Source of the DNA: Planctomycetes bacterium ADurb.Bin069
GTDB lineage: Bacteria; Planctomycetota; UBA8108; UBA8890; UBA8898
DNA length: 64,000 nt
Direction of reading: 5' to 3'
Assembly: GCA_002070955.1 (NCBI GenBank)
Contig: MWEK01000013.1
Location: 62,001-126,000, forward strand
Part shown: positions 28,653 through 37,972 of the stretch, piece after piece
Position numbering within the stretch: the first letter of the stretch is position 1
How the letters are laid out: the number at the start of each line of letters is the position of its first letter
The notes under the pieces: model-generated
What the model was told of the DNA's origin: nothing
Databases searched by the model: none
What the model saw: only the letters and a program-made list of their open reading frames with translations
Program-made: the position numbers and the translations under genes

Positions 28653-29252
28653 TCACTTCTTGAGGAAGGTTCCGATGAGACGCTTGAACCGCTCGCCGTC
28701 GGCGCCGGTGCCGACGATCGAGCCGTAGTGCATCGGCACGCCTTCCTTGGCGCCGATGACCTTGACCGCCACGGCGGCATCCTCGGCGTTCATGGTGAAG
28801 GTGCCGCCCACCGGCACCACGGCGACATCGGCGCGCAGCCCCTTCATCTCCGGGATCAGATCGGTGTCGCCGGCGAAGTAGATCGTCTTCCCGCCGACCT
28901 CCACCAGAAACCCGAGGCCGCCGGCCTCGCGGGGATGGAAGGGCTTGTCGGTGTTGTACGCGGGCACCGCCGTGATCTTCACCTTGTCGATCTGGACCTG
29001 CCCGCCCGCCTGCAGGATGTGCACGTGGTTCGTCACGCGCCGGAGGACTCCCTGCGTCTGCGGCGGTCCGACCAAGTGCGTGCGCTTGGTGGCCACCTTG
29101 CGCAGATCCTCCAGGGAGCAGTGATCGAAATGCTCGTGCGAGACGCAGACGATGTCCGCCTTCGCGCGCTCCTTGATGTCGTAGGGATCGAAGTAAATGA
29201 TCGTGTCGTCGGCATCGATCCTCACCGTCGCGTGTCCGAGCCAGCGGATCAT
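28653..29252 (-). CDS. UPF0173-type metal-dependent hydrolase (MBL fold)
   Basis: 199 residues, slightly shorter than the usual 225. Motifs: MIRWLGHATVRIDADDTIIYFDPY, VSHEHFDHCSLEDL (the H-x-H-x-D-H zinc site), VPAYN, HPREAGGLGFLVEVGGKTIYFAGDTDLIPEM, VPVGGTFTMNAEDAA and PMHYGSI. The family is a beta-lactamase-fold hydrolase of unknown biological substrate. GGGGAGG lies 7 nt upstream of the ATG. It is immediately upstream of the giant secreted gene on the same strand (80 nt gap) but nothing suggests a shared function. Confidence 0.92.
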   Translation of the reverse strand: MIRWLGHATVRIDADDTIIYFDPYDIKERAKADIVCVSHEHFDHCSLEDLRKVATKRTHLVGPPQTQGVLRRVTNHVHILQAGGQVQIDKVKITAVPAYNTDKPFHPREAGGLGFLVEVGGKTIYFAGDTDLIPEMKGLRADVAVVPVGGTFTMNAEDAAVAVKVIGAKEGVPMHYGSIVGTGADGERFKRLIGTFLKK

Positions 29253-29387
29253 GGCATGACCTCCCCGGCACGGGCGGCCCCGGCGCCGCGCCGTCCGGAC
29301 CCGCCCCCGCGCCGGGCTCTATGGTACCGCATCCGGCCGCCGGCGGTCACACCCGAACGGGCCGCGGCCCCGCGCGTTCGTCCGGCC

Positions 29388-29416
29388 TTGATCCCCCTCC
29401 GATCACGACTTACACT
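29388..29416 (+). promoter_or_regulatory. Candidate promoter of the M48/acyl-CoA operon
   Basis: TTGATC at 29388-29393 and TACACT at 29411-29416, 17-bp spacer, 97 nt upstream of the M48 ATG. Confidence 0.5.
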
Positions 29417-29512
29417 TGGCGTTCGCTGAAGGTGCGGCGCGGAGCCCGAAAGTCTCCCCACGCGGGCGCGGAGACATGCGGCGCGCGCGGCCGCACGGCA
29501 CAAGGAGGCACC

Positions 29513-30268
29513 ATGCGCTTGGCACTCCCGGCGTCCGGCCTCGTCCTGGCGTTGGCCGCGGGTTGTATCACGTCCGATGTCACGGGACGACGGCAGCTTA
29601 TGCTCGTCTCCCAGGATGAGGAAATCGAACTCGGGGCCCAGGCGTGGCGGGAGACCCTCGCCGGCGCCAAGGTCGTCGCCTCCGGGGCGGCCGCCGAACG
29701 CGTGCGGCGCGTGGGCGGCGCGATCGCCGCCGTGACGGGGAAGAACTACCAGTGGGAATTCACCCTAGTGGACGACCCCCAGACCGTGAACGCGTTCTGC
29801 CTGCCGGGCGGCAAGGTGGCCGTTTACAGCGGTATTCTCTCCCTGATGCGCAACGATGACGAACTCGCCGTCGTGATCGGCCACGAGATCGCTCACGCCA
29901 CCTGCCGCCACGGCGGCGAACGCATCAGCCAGAACGTCCTTGTCAACATGGGACTTCAGGTGGCGGACCTGCTCGTCGCCAACCGCAGCGAGCAGGTACG
30001 CGCCTTGACCAACGGCGCCCTCGGCATGGGAGCCTCGCTCGGCGTGCTCCTGCCCTACAGCCGCGAGCACGAATACGAGGCCGACGAGCATGGGCTGAGG
30101 TACATGCACAAGGCGGGTTACGACCCGCACGCGGCCGAGGCCTTCTGGGGCACCATGCTGAAACTGAGCGAGGGCAAGGAGCCGCCGGAGTTCACATCGA
30201 CGCATCCTGCGACGGCCAACCGGATTGAGCGCATGCGGGCGCTCGCCATGGAGCTCAAGAAACAATGA
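29513..30268 (+). CDS. M48 family metallopeptidase, lipoprotein
   Basis: 251 residues. A lipoprotein signal with lipobox LAAGC (Cys18) is followed by the M48 catalytic domain: TVNAFCLPGGKVAVYSGIL, HEIAH at 124-128 in the context VIGHEIAHATCRHGGER, and the third zinc ligand Glu in EYEADEHGLRYM. STHPATANRIERM is also characteristic. Family members, such as LoiP and YcaL, degrade misfolded outer-membrane proteins, so a role in envelope quality control is likely. AAGGAGG precedes the ATG by 6 nt. The stop overlaps the start of the acyl-CoA synthetase (ATGA), an unexpected partner. Confidence 0.92.
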   Translation: MRLALPASGLVLALAAGCITSDVTGRRQLMLVSQDEEIELGAQAWRETLAGAKVVASGAAAERVRRVGGAIAAVTGKNYQWEFTLVDDPQTVNAFCLPGGKVAVYSGILSLMRNDDELAVVIGHEIAHATCRHGGERISQNVLVNMGLQVADLLVANRSEQVRALTNGALGMGASLGVLLPYSREHEYEADEHGLRYMHKAGYDPHAAEAFWGTMLKLSEGKEPPEFTSTHPATANRIERMRALAMELKKQ

Positions 30269-32367
30269 CCCTGGACAAATTCTTCAATCCTTCCTCGGTG
30301 GCGGTGATCGGCGCCAGCCGCCAAAAGGGGAAAGTCGGCTTCGACATCCTCGCCAACTTGGTCGCCGCGGGCTTCGAGGGCGCCATCTACCCGGTCAACC
30401 CCAAGGCCGATGAAGTGCTCGGGCTGAAGTGCTACCCCGACATCGCCTCGCTTCCCAAGGCGCCCGATCTGGCCGTGATCGTTCTCCCGGCGCCGCTGGT
30501 GCCCGAGGCGATCGGCGCCCTCGGCGACAAAGGCACCCAGGCCGCCGTGGTCATCTCCGCCGGCTTCAAGGAAACCGGCCCGGCGGGCTTGGCGCTCGAG
30601 GAGCAGACCGTCGGCCGCGCCCGCGCCGCGGGCGTGCGCTTCCTCGGTCCCAACTGCCTCGGCGTCGCGAGCACGTCCGCCAAGCTCAACGCGAGCTTCG
30701 GCGCCATGCCGCTCCCGGGGTCCATCGGCCTCATTTCCCAATCGGGCGCCCTCATCACGGGCGTTTTGGACACGGCCGAGGCCCAGAAGATCGGCTTCTC
30801 CAGCGTCTTCAGCATCGGCAACAAGGCCGATATCGACGAGGAGGAGGTCATCAGCGCCCTGGCCAATCACGCCGGCACCAAGGTGATCGCCGGCTACCTG
30901 GAGAACATTATCCACGGCGAGAAGTTCATCCGCACGGCCGAACAGGTCGTGCCCCACAAGCCCTTGATCATCGTCAAGGCGGGCAGCACCAAGGCCGGCG
31001 CCCAGGCGGCATCCTCCCACACCGGATCCCTCGCCGGCACCGAGGCGGCCTACCAGTGCGCCTTCCGGCGCAGCGGAGTCATCCGCGCCAACTCCATCGA
31101 ACACCTCTTCGACCTGGCGATGCTCTTCGCCGAGCAGCCCCTGCCCGCCGGCGACCGCTTCGCCGTCATCACCAACGCCGGCGGCCCCGGCATCATGGCC
31201 GCCGACGCCTGCGAGAGCCTGGGCCTGACCTTCGCCCGCCTCGCGCCCGAGACCGAAACCGCGCTCAAGGCCCTGCTGCCGCCCGCCGCGAACATTCACA
31301 ACCCGATCGATGTGCTCGGCGACAGCCCCGCCGACCGCTACGCCCGGAGCCTCGCCATCGTGCTCGCGGATCCCGGCGTCGATATCGTGCTCGTGCTCCT
31401 GACCCCGCAGGCCATGACCGACGCCGTCGGCACGGCTCAGGCCATCGTGGACCAGGCGCGCGGCTGCGACAAGCCCGTCTTGGCCTGCTTCGTGGGCTAC
31501 AGCAAGCTGGAGGACGGCGTCGCGGTGCTCAGGCGGCACGGCATCCCGGTCTACCGAGAGCCCGCCCGCGCGGTGGCCGCCGTCAAGGCCGCGTGCGACT
31601 ACGTCGAGTTCTGCGCCCGCCCGCCCCGCGTCGTCCGCCGCTTCCCGATCAACCGCGGCCGCGTCGAGAAGATCATCCGGCGCCATCGCCGCATGGACCT
31701 GCGCCTCATCGGCGAACAGGACGCCAAGGACATCCTCCAGGCCTACGGCATCTACACGGCGGCGGGCGACGGGGCTCACACGACTCATGATGCCGTCAGG
31801 ATCGCCAACCGTATCGGCTATCCCGTGGTCATGAAGATCGCCTCGCCGGACATCTCCCACAAGTCCGACGTGGGCGGCGTCAAGATCGGCCTCAGGAACG
31901 CCCAGGAGGTCGAGGATGCCTTCGAGCTCATGATGCTCAGGGTCCGGCAGCGCGCGCCCGAGGCGCGCCTGGACGGCGTCGTCGTCCAGGAGATGGTCGC
32001 CGGCGGCAAGGAAGTCATCGTCGGCATGACCCGCGACGCCCAGTTCGGGCCCCTGCTCATGTTCGGCCTGGGCGGCATCTACGTCGAGTTCATCAAGGAC
32101 ATCGCCTTCGAACTGGCCCCGCTCACCGACGAGGAGGCCACGAATCTCATCACCTCGACCAAGACTTACGCGCTGCTCCGCGGCGTGCGGGGCGAGGAGG
32201 CCACCGATGTCGAGCAGATCGCCGAGTGCCTCATGCGCATCTCTCAGCTCGTCATCGACTTCCCCGAAATCTCCGAATTGGATATCAATCCCCTCAAGGT
32301 GCGCCAGCTCGGCCAGGCGGCGGTCGCCATCGATGCCCGTATAGGACTGGCCCGCGCCGAGGAATGA
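30265..32367 (+). CDS. ADP-forming acyl-CoA (acetyl-CoA) synthetase, fused alpha-beta
   Basis: 700 residues, the fused alpha plus beta length. N-terminal CoA-binding domain (VAVIGASRQKGKVG, 12-24), succinyl-CoA-ligase-like domains with LGPNCLG and ISQSGALITGVL, and phospho-His252 in SSHTGSLAGTEAAY. From about 480 an ATP-grasp domain: LQAYGIYTA, GYPVVMKIASPDISHKSDVGGVKIGL, VVVQEMVAGGKEVIVGM, LFGLGGIYVE. The enzyme interconverts acetyl-CoA plus ADP with acetate plus ATP, a substrate-level phosphorylation step of anaerobes; with nifJ in the same window this would allow pyruvate fermentation to acetate. The neighbouring CoA transferase/GNAT and deacetylase genes suggest control by lysine acetylation. 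Confidence 0.93.
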   Translation: MTLDKFFNPSSVAVIGASRQKGKVGFDILANLVAAGFEGAIYPVNPKADEVLGLKCYPDIASLPKAPDLAVIVLPAPLVPEAIGALGDKGTQAAVVISAGFKETGPAGLALEEQTVGRARAAGVRFLGPNCLGVASTSAKLNASFGAMPLPGSIGLISQSGALITGVLDTAEAQKIGFSSVFSIGNKADIDEEEVISALANHAGTKVIAGYLENIIHGEKFIRTAEQVVPHKPLIIVKAGSTKAGAQAASSHTGSLAGTEAAYQCAFRRSGVIRANSIEHLFDLAMLFAEQPLPAGDRFAVITNAGGPGIMAADACESLGLTFARLAPETETALKALLPPAANIHNPIDVLGDSPADRYARSLAIVLADPGVDIVLVLLTPQAMTDAVGTAQAIVDQARGCDKPVLACFVGYSKLEDGVAVLRRHGIPVYREPARAVAAVKAACDYVEFCARPPRVVRRFPINRGRVEKIIRRHRRMDLRLIGEQDAKDILQAYGIYTAAGDGAHTTHDAVRIANRIGYPVVMKIASPDISHKSDVGGVKIGLRNAQEVEDAFELMMLRVRQRAPEARLDGVVVQEMVAGGKEVIVGMTRDAQFGPLLMFGLGGIYVEFIKDIAFELAPLTDEEATNLITSTKTYALLRGVRGEEATDVEQIAECLMRISQLVIDFPEISELDINPLKVRQLGQAAVAIDARIGLARAEE

Positions 32368-32409
32368 CCCGGGCGCCTGCGGGCGCCCGCTGCGAGGAGC
32401 ATGACATCA

Positions 32410-34275
32410 ATGGCAGTCTCTGTCCCGTGGAAAACCCGCTGGAAGGACAAGATCCAGGGAGCCGACGCGGCCGTCGCCCGCATCAACAGCGGCGACACCG
32501 TCTTCATCGGCACCGGCGCGGCCCAGCCCGAGACGCTCTGTCTGGAGCTGGCGGCCCGGGCCGGCCAGGTTCACGATGTGGAAATCTACCATCTCTTGAC
32601 CCTGGGCGACGCGCCTTACATCGGCGAGGACAAGCGCAACAGCTTTCGCGTCAACGCTTTCTTCATCGCCCCCAACGCCCGGGACGCCGTGCAGAAGGGG
32701 CTGGCGGACTACACGCCGATTTTCCTGTCGGACATCCCCTCCGAGTTCTCCAGCGGCCGCATCGCGTTGGACGTCGCCCTGATTCAAACCAGCCCCCCCG
32801 ACGAGAACGGCTTCATGACCTTCGGCGTCTCCGTCGATATCGTGAAGGCCGCCGCCGAGAACGCGCGCATCGTCATCGCCGAGGTCAACGATCAGATGCC
32901 CCGGGTCTTGGGCGACACGCTGATCCACGTCAACGAGGTGGACGCCCTGGTCCCCGTCTCCCGCCCGCTGCCCGAATACCGCATGCCGGAGCCTGATGAT
33001 CGCATCCGCCGGATAGCGCGCCACCTGGCGGACCTGATCGAGGACGGCAGCACCGTGCAAATCGGCATCGGACGCATCCCCCAGGCCGTCGTGGAGCACC
33101 TGACTCAAAAGCGCAACCTGGGCATCCACACCGAGATGTTCACCGACAGCATCATGGGCCTCATTCAGAGCGGCGCCGTGACCTGCACCCAGAAGACGAT
33201 CAACCGCGGCAAGGTCGTCGCGACCTTCTGCATGGGGACGCGCGAGCTGTACGAGTTCGTCGACGGCAACCCCTTCCTGGAGTTTTACCCCACCGAGTAC
33301 GTCAACGACCCCTACGTGATCGCGCAGCACATGGACATGGTGTCGATCAACGTGGCGCTCGAAATCGACCTGACCGGCCAGGTCTGCGCCGACTCCCTCG
33401 GCCACAAGTTCTACTCGGGCTTCGGCGGCCAGGTGGACTTCACCCGCGGCGCCGCCAGGGCCAAGAACGGCAAGCCCATCATCGCCATGCCGTCCACCGC
33501 CAAGAGCGACACGATCTCGCGGATCGTGCCCCTGCTGTCCCCCGGCGCGGGCGTGACGATCACTCGCGCCGATGTCTATTACGTCGTCACCGAGTACGGC
33601 GTCGCGTATCTCCACGGCAAGAGCGTCCAGGAGCGCGCCTTGGCCCTCATCAACATCGCCCATCCCAAGTTTCGCCCGGATCTGCTCAAGGAGGCCAAAC
33701 GCTTCCGCTACGTGCGCGAGGAGCAGGAGGAGATCGTCGCGAGCGAGTTCTTCGCCCAGGAGGGCCTCGAGCACCGCGCGACGCTCCACGACGGCACCGA
33801 GATCCTCTTCCGCCCGATCAAGCCGACGGACGACCGCGCCCTCAGGGACATGCTCTACTCGCTCTCGCCGGAAAGCATCTACTACCGCTTCTTCCAGCCG
33901 CTCAAGCAGTTTTCCTTCGCCTACCGGCAGAAGCTCGTCAACGTCAACTTCAGGGATGAACTGCCCATCGTCGGCTGCGTGGCGCGCCCGGGCGGCGAGG
34001 AGATCGTCGCCGCCGGGCGCTACATCCGCGAGCCGGGGCGCAACACCGCCGAGGTGGCGTTCCTGGTCCAGGACGAGTGGCAGAACAAGGGCATGGGCTC
34101 GCATCTCCTCCGGTTCCTCGCGCGCTGCGCGCGCAAGAGCGGCATCACCCAGTTCCGCGCCAGCGTGCTAAGGAACAACAAGGCCATGCTCAACGTCTTT
34201 CACTCCAGCGGCTACCACGTCTACATCAAGCTGGACGAGGACGTCTACAACCTGACCATAGACCTCGGCAAGTGA
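32410..34275 (+). CDS. CoA transferase/hydrolase fused to GNAT acetyltransferase
   Basis: 621 residues. Residues about 1-440 are an acetyl-CoA hydrolase / 4-hydroxybutyrate CoA-transferase-type enzyme: INSGDTVFIGTGAAQPETL, VALIQTSPPDENGFMTFGVSVD, QIGIGRIPQAV, YVNDPYVIAQHMDMVSIN, DLTGQVCADSLG, GFGGQVDFTRGA, VVTEYGVAYLHGKS. Residues about 445-621 are a GNAT domain with IRPIKP-like FRPIKPTDD, AEVAFLVQDEWQNKGMGSHLL (acetyl-CoA loop) and NNKAMLNVFHSSGY. The fusion is a recognised architecture. The start at ATG 32410 places the GAGGAG ribosome site 10 nt away; the in-frame ATG at 32401 would abut it. Confidence 0.9.
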   Translation: MAVSVPWKTRWKDKIQGADAAVARINSGDTVFIGTGAAQPETLCLELAARAGQVHDVEIYHLLTLGDAPYIGEDKRNSFRVNAFFIAPNARDAVQKGLADYTPIFLSDIPSEFSSGRIALDVALIQTSPPDENGFMTFGVSVDIVKAAAENARIVIAEVNDQMPRVLGDTLIHVNEVDALVPVSRPLPEYRMPEPDDRIRRIARHLADLIEDGSTVQIGIGRIPQAVVEHLTQKRNLGIHTEMFTDSIMGLIQSGAVTCTQKTINRGKVVATFCMGTRELYEFVDGNPFLEFYPTEYVNDPYVIAQHMDMVSINVALEIDLTGQVCADSLGHKFYSGFGGQVDFTRGAARAKNGKPIIAMPSTAKSDTISRIVPLLSPGAGVTITRADVYYVVTEYGVAYLHGKSVQERALALINIAHPKFRPDLLKEAKRFRYVREEQEEIVASEFFAQEGLEHRATLHDGTEILFRPIKPTDDRALRDMLYSLSPESIYYRFFQPLKQFSFAYRQKLVNVNFRDELPIVGCVARPGGEEIVAAGRYIREPGRNTAEVAFLVQDEWQNKGMGSHLLRFLARCARKSGITQFRASVLRNNKAMLNVFHSSGYHVYIKLDEDVYNLTIDLGK

Positions 34276-34324
34276 GGCGGATCGCGCGCGCGGCGCGCGC
34301 GCGGCGTTCACGGGAGGGTGATGC

Positions 34325-35473
34325 GTGAAGCGAGGGGCGTTCGTCTACCTGTCCGAGGCCGGCGCGTTCAGCTACGGCCCCGATCACCCCTTCGACCCGC
34401 ACCGCGCGGTGCGGACCTACGAGCTGTGCGACCGCTACAGCCTTCTCGAACCCGAGGACGTCGTCGTGCTGCCGCCGGCGCCGGTGGGCGAGGCGGATCT
34501 GGCCCTCGCTCACACGCCGGCGTATCTCGACGCGCTGCGCCGGGCCGACGAGGGCGTCGCGCCCGAGGATGCGGCCGACTGGGGGCTCGGAACGTCCGAC
34601 TGCCCCGTTTTCCGCGGCGTCTACCGGCATGCCGTCCTGGCCGCGGGGGCGACCATCGCCGCGTTCGAAGCGGTCGTCGGCGGCGCCGCGCGCTGCGCCT
34701 TCAATCCCTCGGGCGGGTTCCACCACGCTTTCGCCGATCGCGCCGAGGGCTTCTGCTACATCAACGACCTGGTCATCGTGCTGGCCAAGCTCAAGCAGGC
34801 CGGCAAGCGTCCCGTGTTCGTGGACATCGACGCGCATCAACCCAACGGCGTCATCGCCCCGTTCTACGCCGACCCCGGCGTCCTCTGCATCACGCTCCAC
34901 GAGTCGCCCCGGACGCTCTACCCTTTCAAGGGCTGGTGCGAGGAATTCGGCGAGGGCGAGGGCCGCGGCTACACCCTCAATCTGCCCCTGGAGCCCGGCG
35001 CCGATGACGAGGTCTTCACCCGCCTCTTCCGCCGCATCGTCCCCGCCGCCCTGGATCGCTTCCGGCCGGACTGCATCGTTCTGGAGGCCGGCATGGACAT
35101 GCTCAAGACCGATCCGCTCGCCCACCTCGGCCTCTCGTCGAACGCGCTGGTCGGCGCCGTGCGGCTGCTGGCGAACCGCGGGCTCCCCGTGATCGCCACC
35201 GGCGGGGGCGGCTACGACATCCGCAACACGGTGCGGGGCTGGACCCGCGTCTGGGCGACCCTCATCGGGCGCGAGCCCGTCGATGTCTTCGCCGGCGTCG
35301 TGGGCGGCATGATGTTCGGCCCCGAAACCGAGGCCGGCTCCCTCGTCGACCCGCCGGTCATCGCCGACGGCGAAGGCAAGCGCCTGGCCGCGGAGGAGGC
35401 CGAGCGCGTGGGAGCTTTCATCGAGAAGGAAGTGCTGCCGCTGATCCAGGGGCCGCGCGGCGCCGCTCAGTAG
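34325..35473 (+). CDS. Histone-deacetylase-family (AcuC-like) deacetylase
   Basis: 382 residues, close to AcuC length. The active-site pattern is visible: FNPSGGFHHAFADRAEGFCYINDLV (HH at 133-134), zinc ligands D169 and H171 in DIDAH and D258 in AGMDMLKTDPLAHLGLS, and catalytic Tyr297 in GGGGYDIRNT. After DIDAH the usual HGDG/HGNG reads QPNG, an unusual local change. The GTG start follows GGGAGG. AcuC-type enzymes remove acetyl groups from lysines, including acyl-CoA synthetases in Bacillus; here it follows an ADP-forming synthetase and a GNAT fusion, so these are the likely partners (inference). Confidence 0.92.
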   Translation: MKRGAFVYLSEAGAFSYGPDHPFDPHRAVRTYELCDRYSLLEPEDVVVLPPAPVGEADLALAHTPAYLDALRRADEGVAPEDAADWGLGTSDCPVFRGVYRHAVLAAGATIAAFEAVVGGAARCAFNPSGGFHHAFADRAEGFCYINDLVIVLAKLKQAGKRPVFVDIDAHQPNGVIAPFYADPGVLCITLHESPRTLYPFKGWCEEFGEGEGRGYTLNLPLEPGADDEVFTRLFRRIVPAALDRFRPDCIVLEAGMDMLKTDPLAHLGLSSNALVGAVRLLANRGLPVIATGGGGYDIRNTVRGWTRVWATLIGREPVDVFAGVVGGMMFGPETEAGSLVDPPVIADGEGKRLAAEEAERVGAFIEKEVLPLIQGPRGAAQ

Positions 35474-35501
35474 GAAGTTCCGGCCGCGGAAAAGGCCCGA
35501 C

Positions 35502-37781
35502 CTAGGACCGCAGCCGCCACCATCGCAACCGCAGCGCGTTTCCGATCACGACCAGGTCGGAACACCCCATCGCGGCCGCGCAGAGAATCGGGCTCATGAA
35601 TCCCAGCGCGGCCAGCGGCACGCCCACCGCGTTGTAGAAAAACGCCCAGAACAGGTTCTGCTTGATCGTCCGCAGCGTCGCCCGCGCCAGGCCCAGCGCC
35701 TCGGGCACCGCCTCGATCTCCGATTTCAACAGGACGATGTCCGCCGCCTCGCGCGCAATGTCGCTGGCGCGGCTCACCGCAAAGCCCAGGTCGGCCTGCT
35801 CCAGGGCCGGGGCGTCGTTGATGCCGTCGCCGACGAAGGCGACGCGCTCGCCCTGCCGCTGAAGCCTCAGGACGAACTCGGCCTTCTGCTCGGGCCGCAC
35901 CTCGGCGAACACGTTGTCCGGCGCAATGCCGACCTCGCCGGCCACCGCCCGCGCCGTGCGAGGATTGTCACCAGTCAACAAGAACGTTTTCAGCCCTTGC
36001 GCCCGCAGCCGCCGGACGACCTCCACGGCGCCCGGCTTCAAGAAATCCCGCAAGGCGAAAATTCCCAGCAAGGCGCTTCCCCGCGCCAACCCCACCAGCA
36101 TCGCCCCGTGCAGCCTCCAGGCCGCCACGGTCTCGTCTTCCTCCGGGACATTCACCCCGCCGGCCCGCAGCCACGGCAAGGAACCCAGCCGGACCTCGTC
36201 GGAGCCGAGTCGAGCCTGCACTCCGGATCCGGGGATTTCCCGCCAGTCCGTCACTTCGATGTTTCCGCCGGAAAAGCGCGCCAGGACCCGGCTGACGGGA
36301 TGGGCGGACGGCCCGGCCAAGGCTCCGGCAAGCTGGCGCGCCCGCTCGAGCGACGGTTGCGAGCCTTCCGGCGTCCACGGCCCCGTGACCGCGAGTTCTC
36401 CCGTCGTCAAGGTTCCGGTCTTGTCGAGGACGATCGCCGTGACGTTGCCCGCCTTCTCCAAGGCCACCCCATCGCGAATCAGGATTCCCCTTTGCGCCGC
36501 CGCGTTGGCGCCGGCCATGATCGCGGCGGGGGTTGCCAGCCCCATGGCGCACGGACAGGCGATGATGAGCACCGCCGCCGCCACAATGAACGCCGCCGCG
36601 ACGCCCGCCGTCGCCTGGGCCGGCCATAGCCATTGGCCCAACCACGCCTGCGTCGCTCGGGCCGATTCGGGCGCGAGGCCCCACCACAGCCCGGCGCCGA
36701 CGGCGACCGCCACCACCACGGGCACGAAGACATTGCTCACCCGGTCGGCCAGGCGCTGAATGTCGGCCCGGCTGGTCTGCGCGCGCTGCACGGCGGCGAT
36801 GATGTGGGCCAGCGCGGTGGCTTCTCCCGTGGCCGTCACCCGCACGACCAAGCGGCCGTTCAGATTCACCGTTCCGGCGTAGAGCTTCGACCCGGCCGCC
36901 TTGTCCACCGGCGCGGCCTCGCCCGTGAGCATCGCCTCGTTCACCGCGGAGTGCCCCTCCACCGCCACGCCGTCGGTGGGCAGCCGGTCGCCGGGACGCA
37001 GCGCGATCAGATCGCCGCTCCGCAATGCGCCCGCCGGGACCTCGACCTCGCGTTCGCCCCGGTGGTCGCGTTCCAGCCGCCGCGCGGTTTCCGGCGCCAG
37101 TTCGAGCAGCGCCTTCAAGGCGCCTGACGCATGGGCCGCGACGCGGGTTTCAAGCCAGTGGCCGACGCTGATGACGGTGATGATGGCGGCGGCTTCCATG
37201 AAATACACGTGCCCGCCGGCGCCGCTGAAAAGCACCCAAGCGCTGTAGCCGAAGGCCGTCGTGGAGCCTAGGGCGACCAGCGTGTCCATGTTGGAGCCGC
37301 CGACCTTGAGCTGCCGCCAGGCTCCGGCGTAGAACTTCGCGCCGGCCAAAACCTGGACCACGCCCGCCAGGGCGAAGGCCAGCCACTGGAACCACCGCTC
37401 CGCTCCGAGGCCGAGAATCCATTCGCCGGCCATCAACACGCCGGTGACCAGCACGCCCAACCAAAGATTCAAATGCCACCGCGCCGGCGCCGAGCCGCCG
37501 CCCTCGCGGGCGGCGGCCGCCACCGTTCGGGCCTCGTAACCCGCCTGTTTCACCGCGGCGAGAACCGCGGCGACATCGGCGGGCGCGCCCGCGGTCCACC
37601 GAACCGTGGCGCGTCCGGCCTCGAGCATCACCGAGGCGCTCTGAACCCCCGGCACTTTCTGAATCGCGTCGGTGACGTGGCGAGCGCAGTTGCCGCAGTT
37701 CATCCCGGTCACCAAAAGCTCGGTGGCGGCGGCCGCCGGGGCGGCGTTCGCTGAGGTAGGAACCGGGGGACCCATACTCAT
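35502..37781 (-). CDS. copA: Copper-translocating P1B-type ATPase (CopA-like)
   Basis: 759 residues. One N-terminal heavy-metal domain with GMNCGNC (C29, C32), then eight membrane helices, TGEAAPV (287-293), the ion-binding CPC (409-411), phosphorylated Asp453 in DKTGTLT, SAHPVS, LTGDNPRTA and VGDGINDAPAL. TM7 has FYNAVGVPLA as in copper exporters; the TM8 site reads MGCSDLVVIGNALRL, with Asp where many CopA proteins have a second Ser. It exports monovalent copper (inference from CPC and the HMA). The ATG at 37781 is chosen; the next ATG is two codons on. It stands alone with a promoter at 37881-37909 and no visible copper regulator nearby. Confidence 0.93.
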   Translation of the reverse strand: MSMGPPVPTSANAAPAAAATELLVTGMNCGNCARHVTDAIQKVPGVQSASVMLEAGRATVRWTAGAPADVAAVLAAVKQAGYEARTVAAAAREGGGSAPARWHLNLWLGVLVTGVLMAGEWILGLGAERWFQWLAFALAGVVQVLAGAKFYAGAWRQLKVGGSNMDTLVALGSTTAFGYSAWVLFSGAGGHVYFMEAAAIITVISVGHWLETRVAAHASGALKALLELAPETARRLERDHRGEREVEVPAGALRSGDLIALRPGDRLPTDGVAVEGHSAVNEAMLTGEAAPVDKAAGSKLYAGTVNLNGRLVVRVTATGEATALAHIIAAVQRAQTSRADIQRLADRVSNVFVPVVVAVAVGAGLWWGLAPESARATQAWLGQWLWPAQATAGVAAAFIVAAAVLIIACPCAMGLATPAAIMAGANAAAQRGILIRDGVALEKAGNVTAIVLDKTGTLTTGELAVTGPWTPEGSQPSLERARQLAGALAGPSAHPVSRVLARFSGGNIEVTDWREIPGSGVQARLGSDEVRLGSLPWLRAGGVNVPEEDETVAAWRLHGAMLVGLARGSALLGIFALRDFLKPGAVEVVRRLRAQGLKTFLLTGDNPRTARAVAGEVGIAPDNVFAEVRPEQKAEFVLRLQRQGERVAFVGDGINDAPALEQADLGFAVSRASDIAREAADIVLLKSEIEAVPEALGLARATLRTIKQNLFWAFFYNAVGVPLAALGFMSPILCAAAMGCSDLVVIGNALRLRWWRLRS

Positions 37782-37880
37782 GTCATTGCACGTCCGCGGG
37801 GACCACGCTTGGGAAGGCCTGCTTTCGCCGCACCTGCGCGTCGCCGGCGCCGGCAGGGGCGTCCGCCGACGGCCGATTTT

Positions 37881-37909
37881 ATTCTGGGCTTTGTCCTCCC
37901 CCGCGTCAA
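37881..37909 (-). promoter_or_regulatory. Candidate promoter of the copper ATPase gene
   Basis: TTGACG (37909-37904) and CAGAAT (37886-37881) with a 17-bp spacer on the minus strand, 100 nt upstream of the ATG. I see no clear CueR-type dyad. Confidence 0.5.
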
Positions 37910-37972
37910 GGCAGGCCGGGCGCGGCGCAGGCCCCGGCGCGAGATGGAACGCGCCGCCGCTCCTGCCGCCCC

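Noticed and set aside
32401-32409. Alternative ATG for the CoA transferase/GNAT gene
   Set aside because: It would directly abut the GAGGAG ribosome site; the ATG at 32410 has correct spacing.
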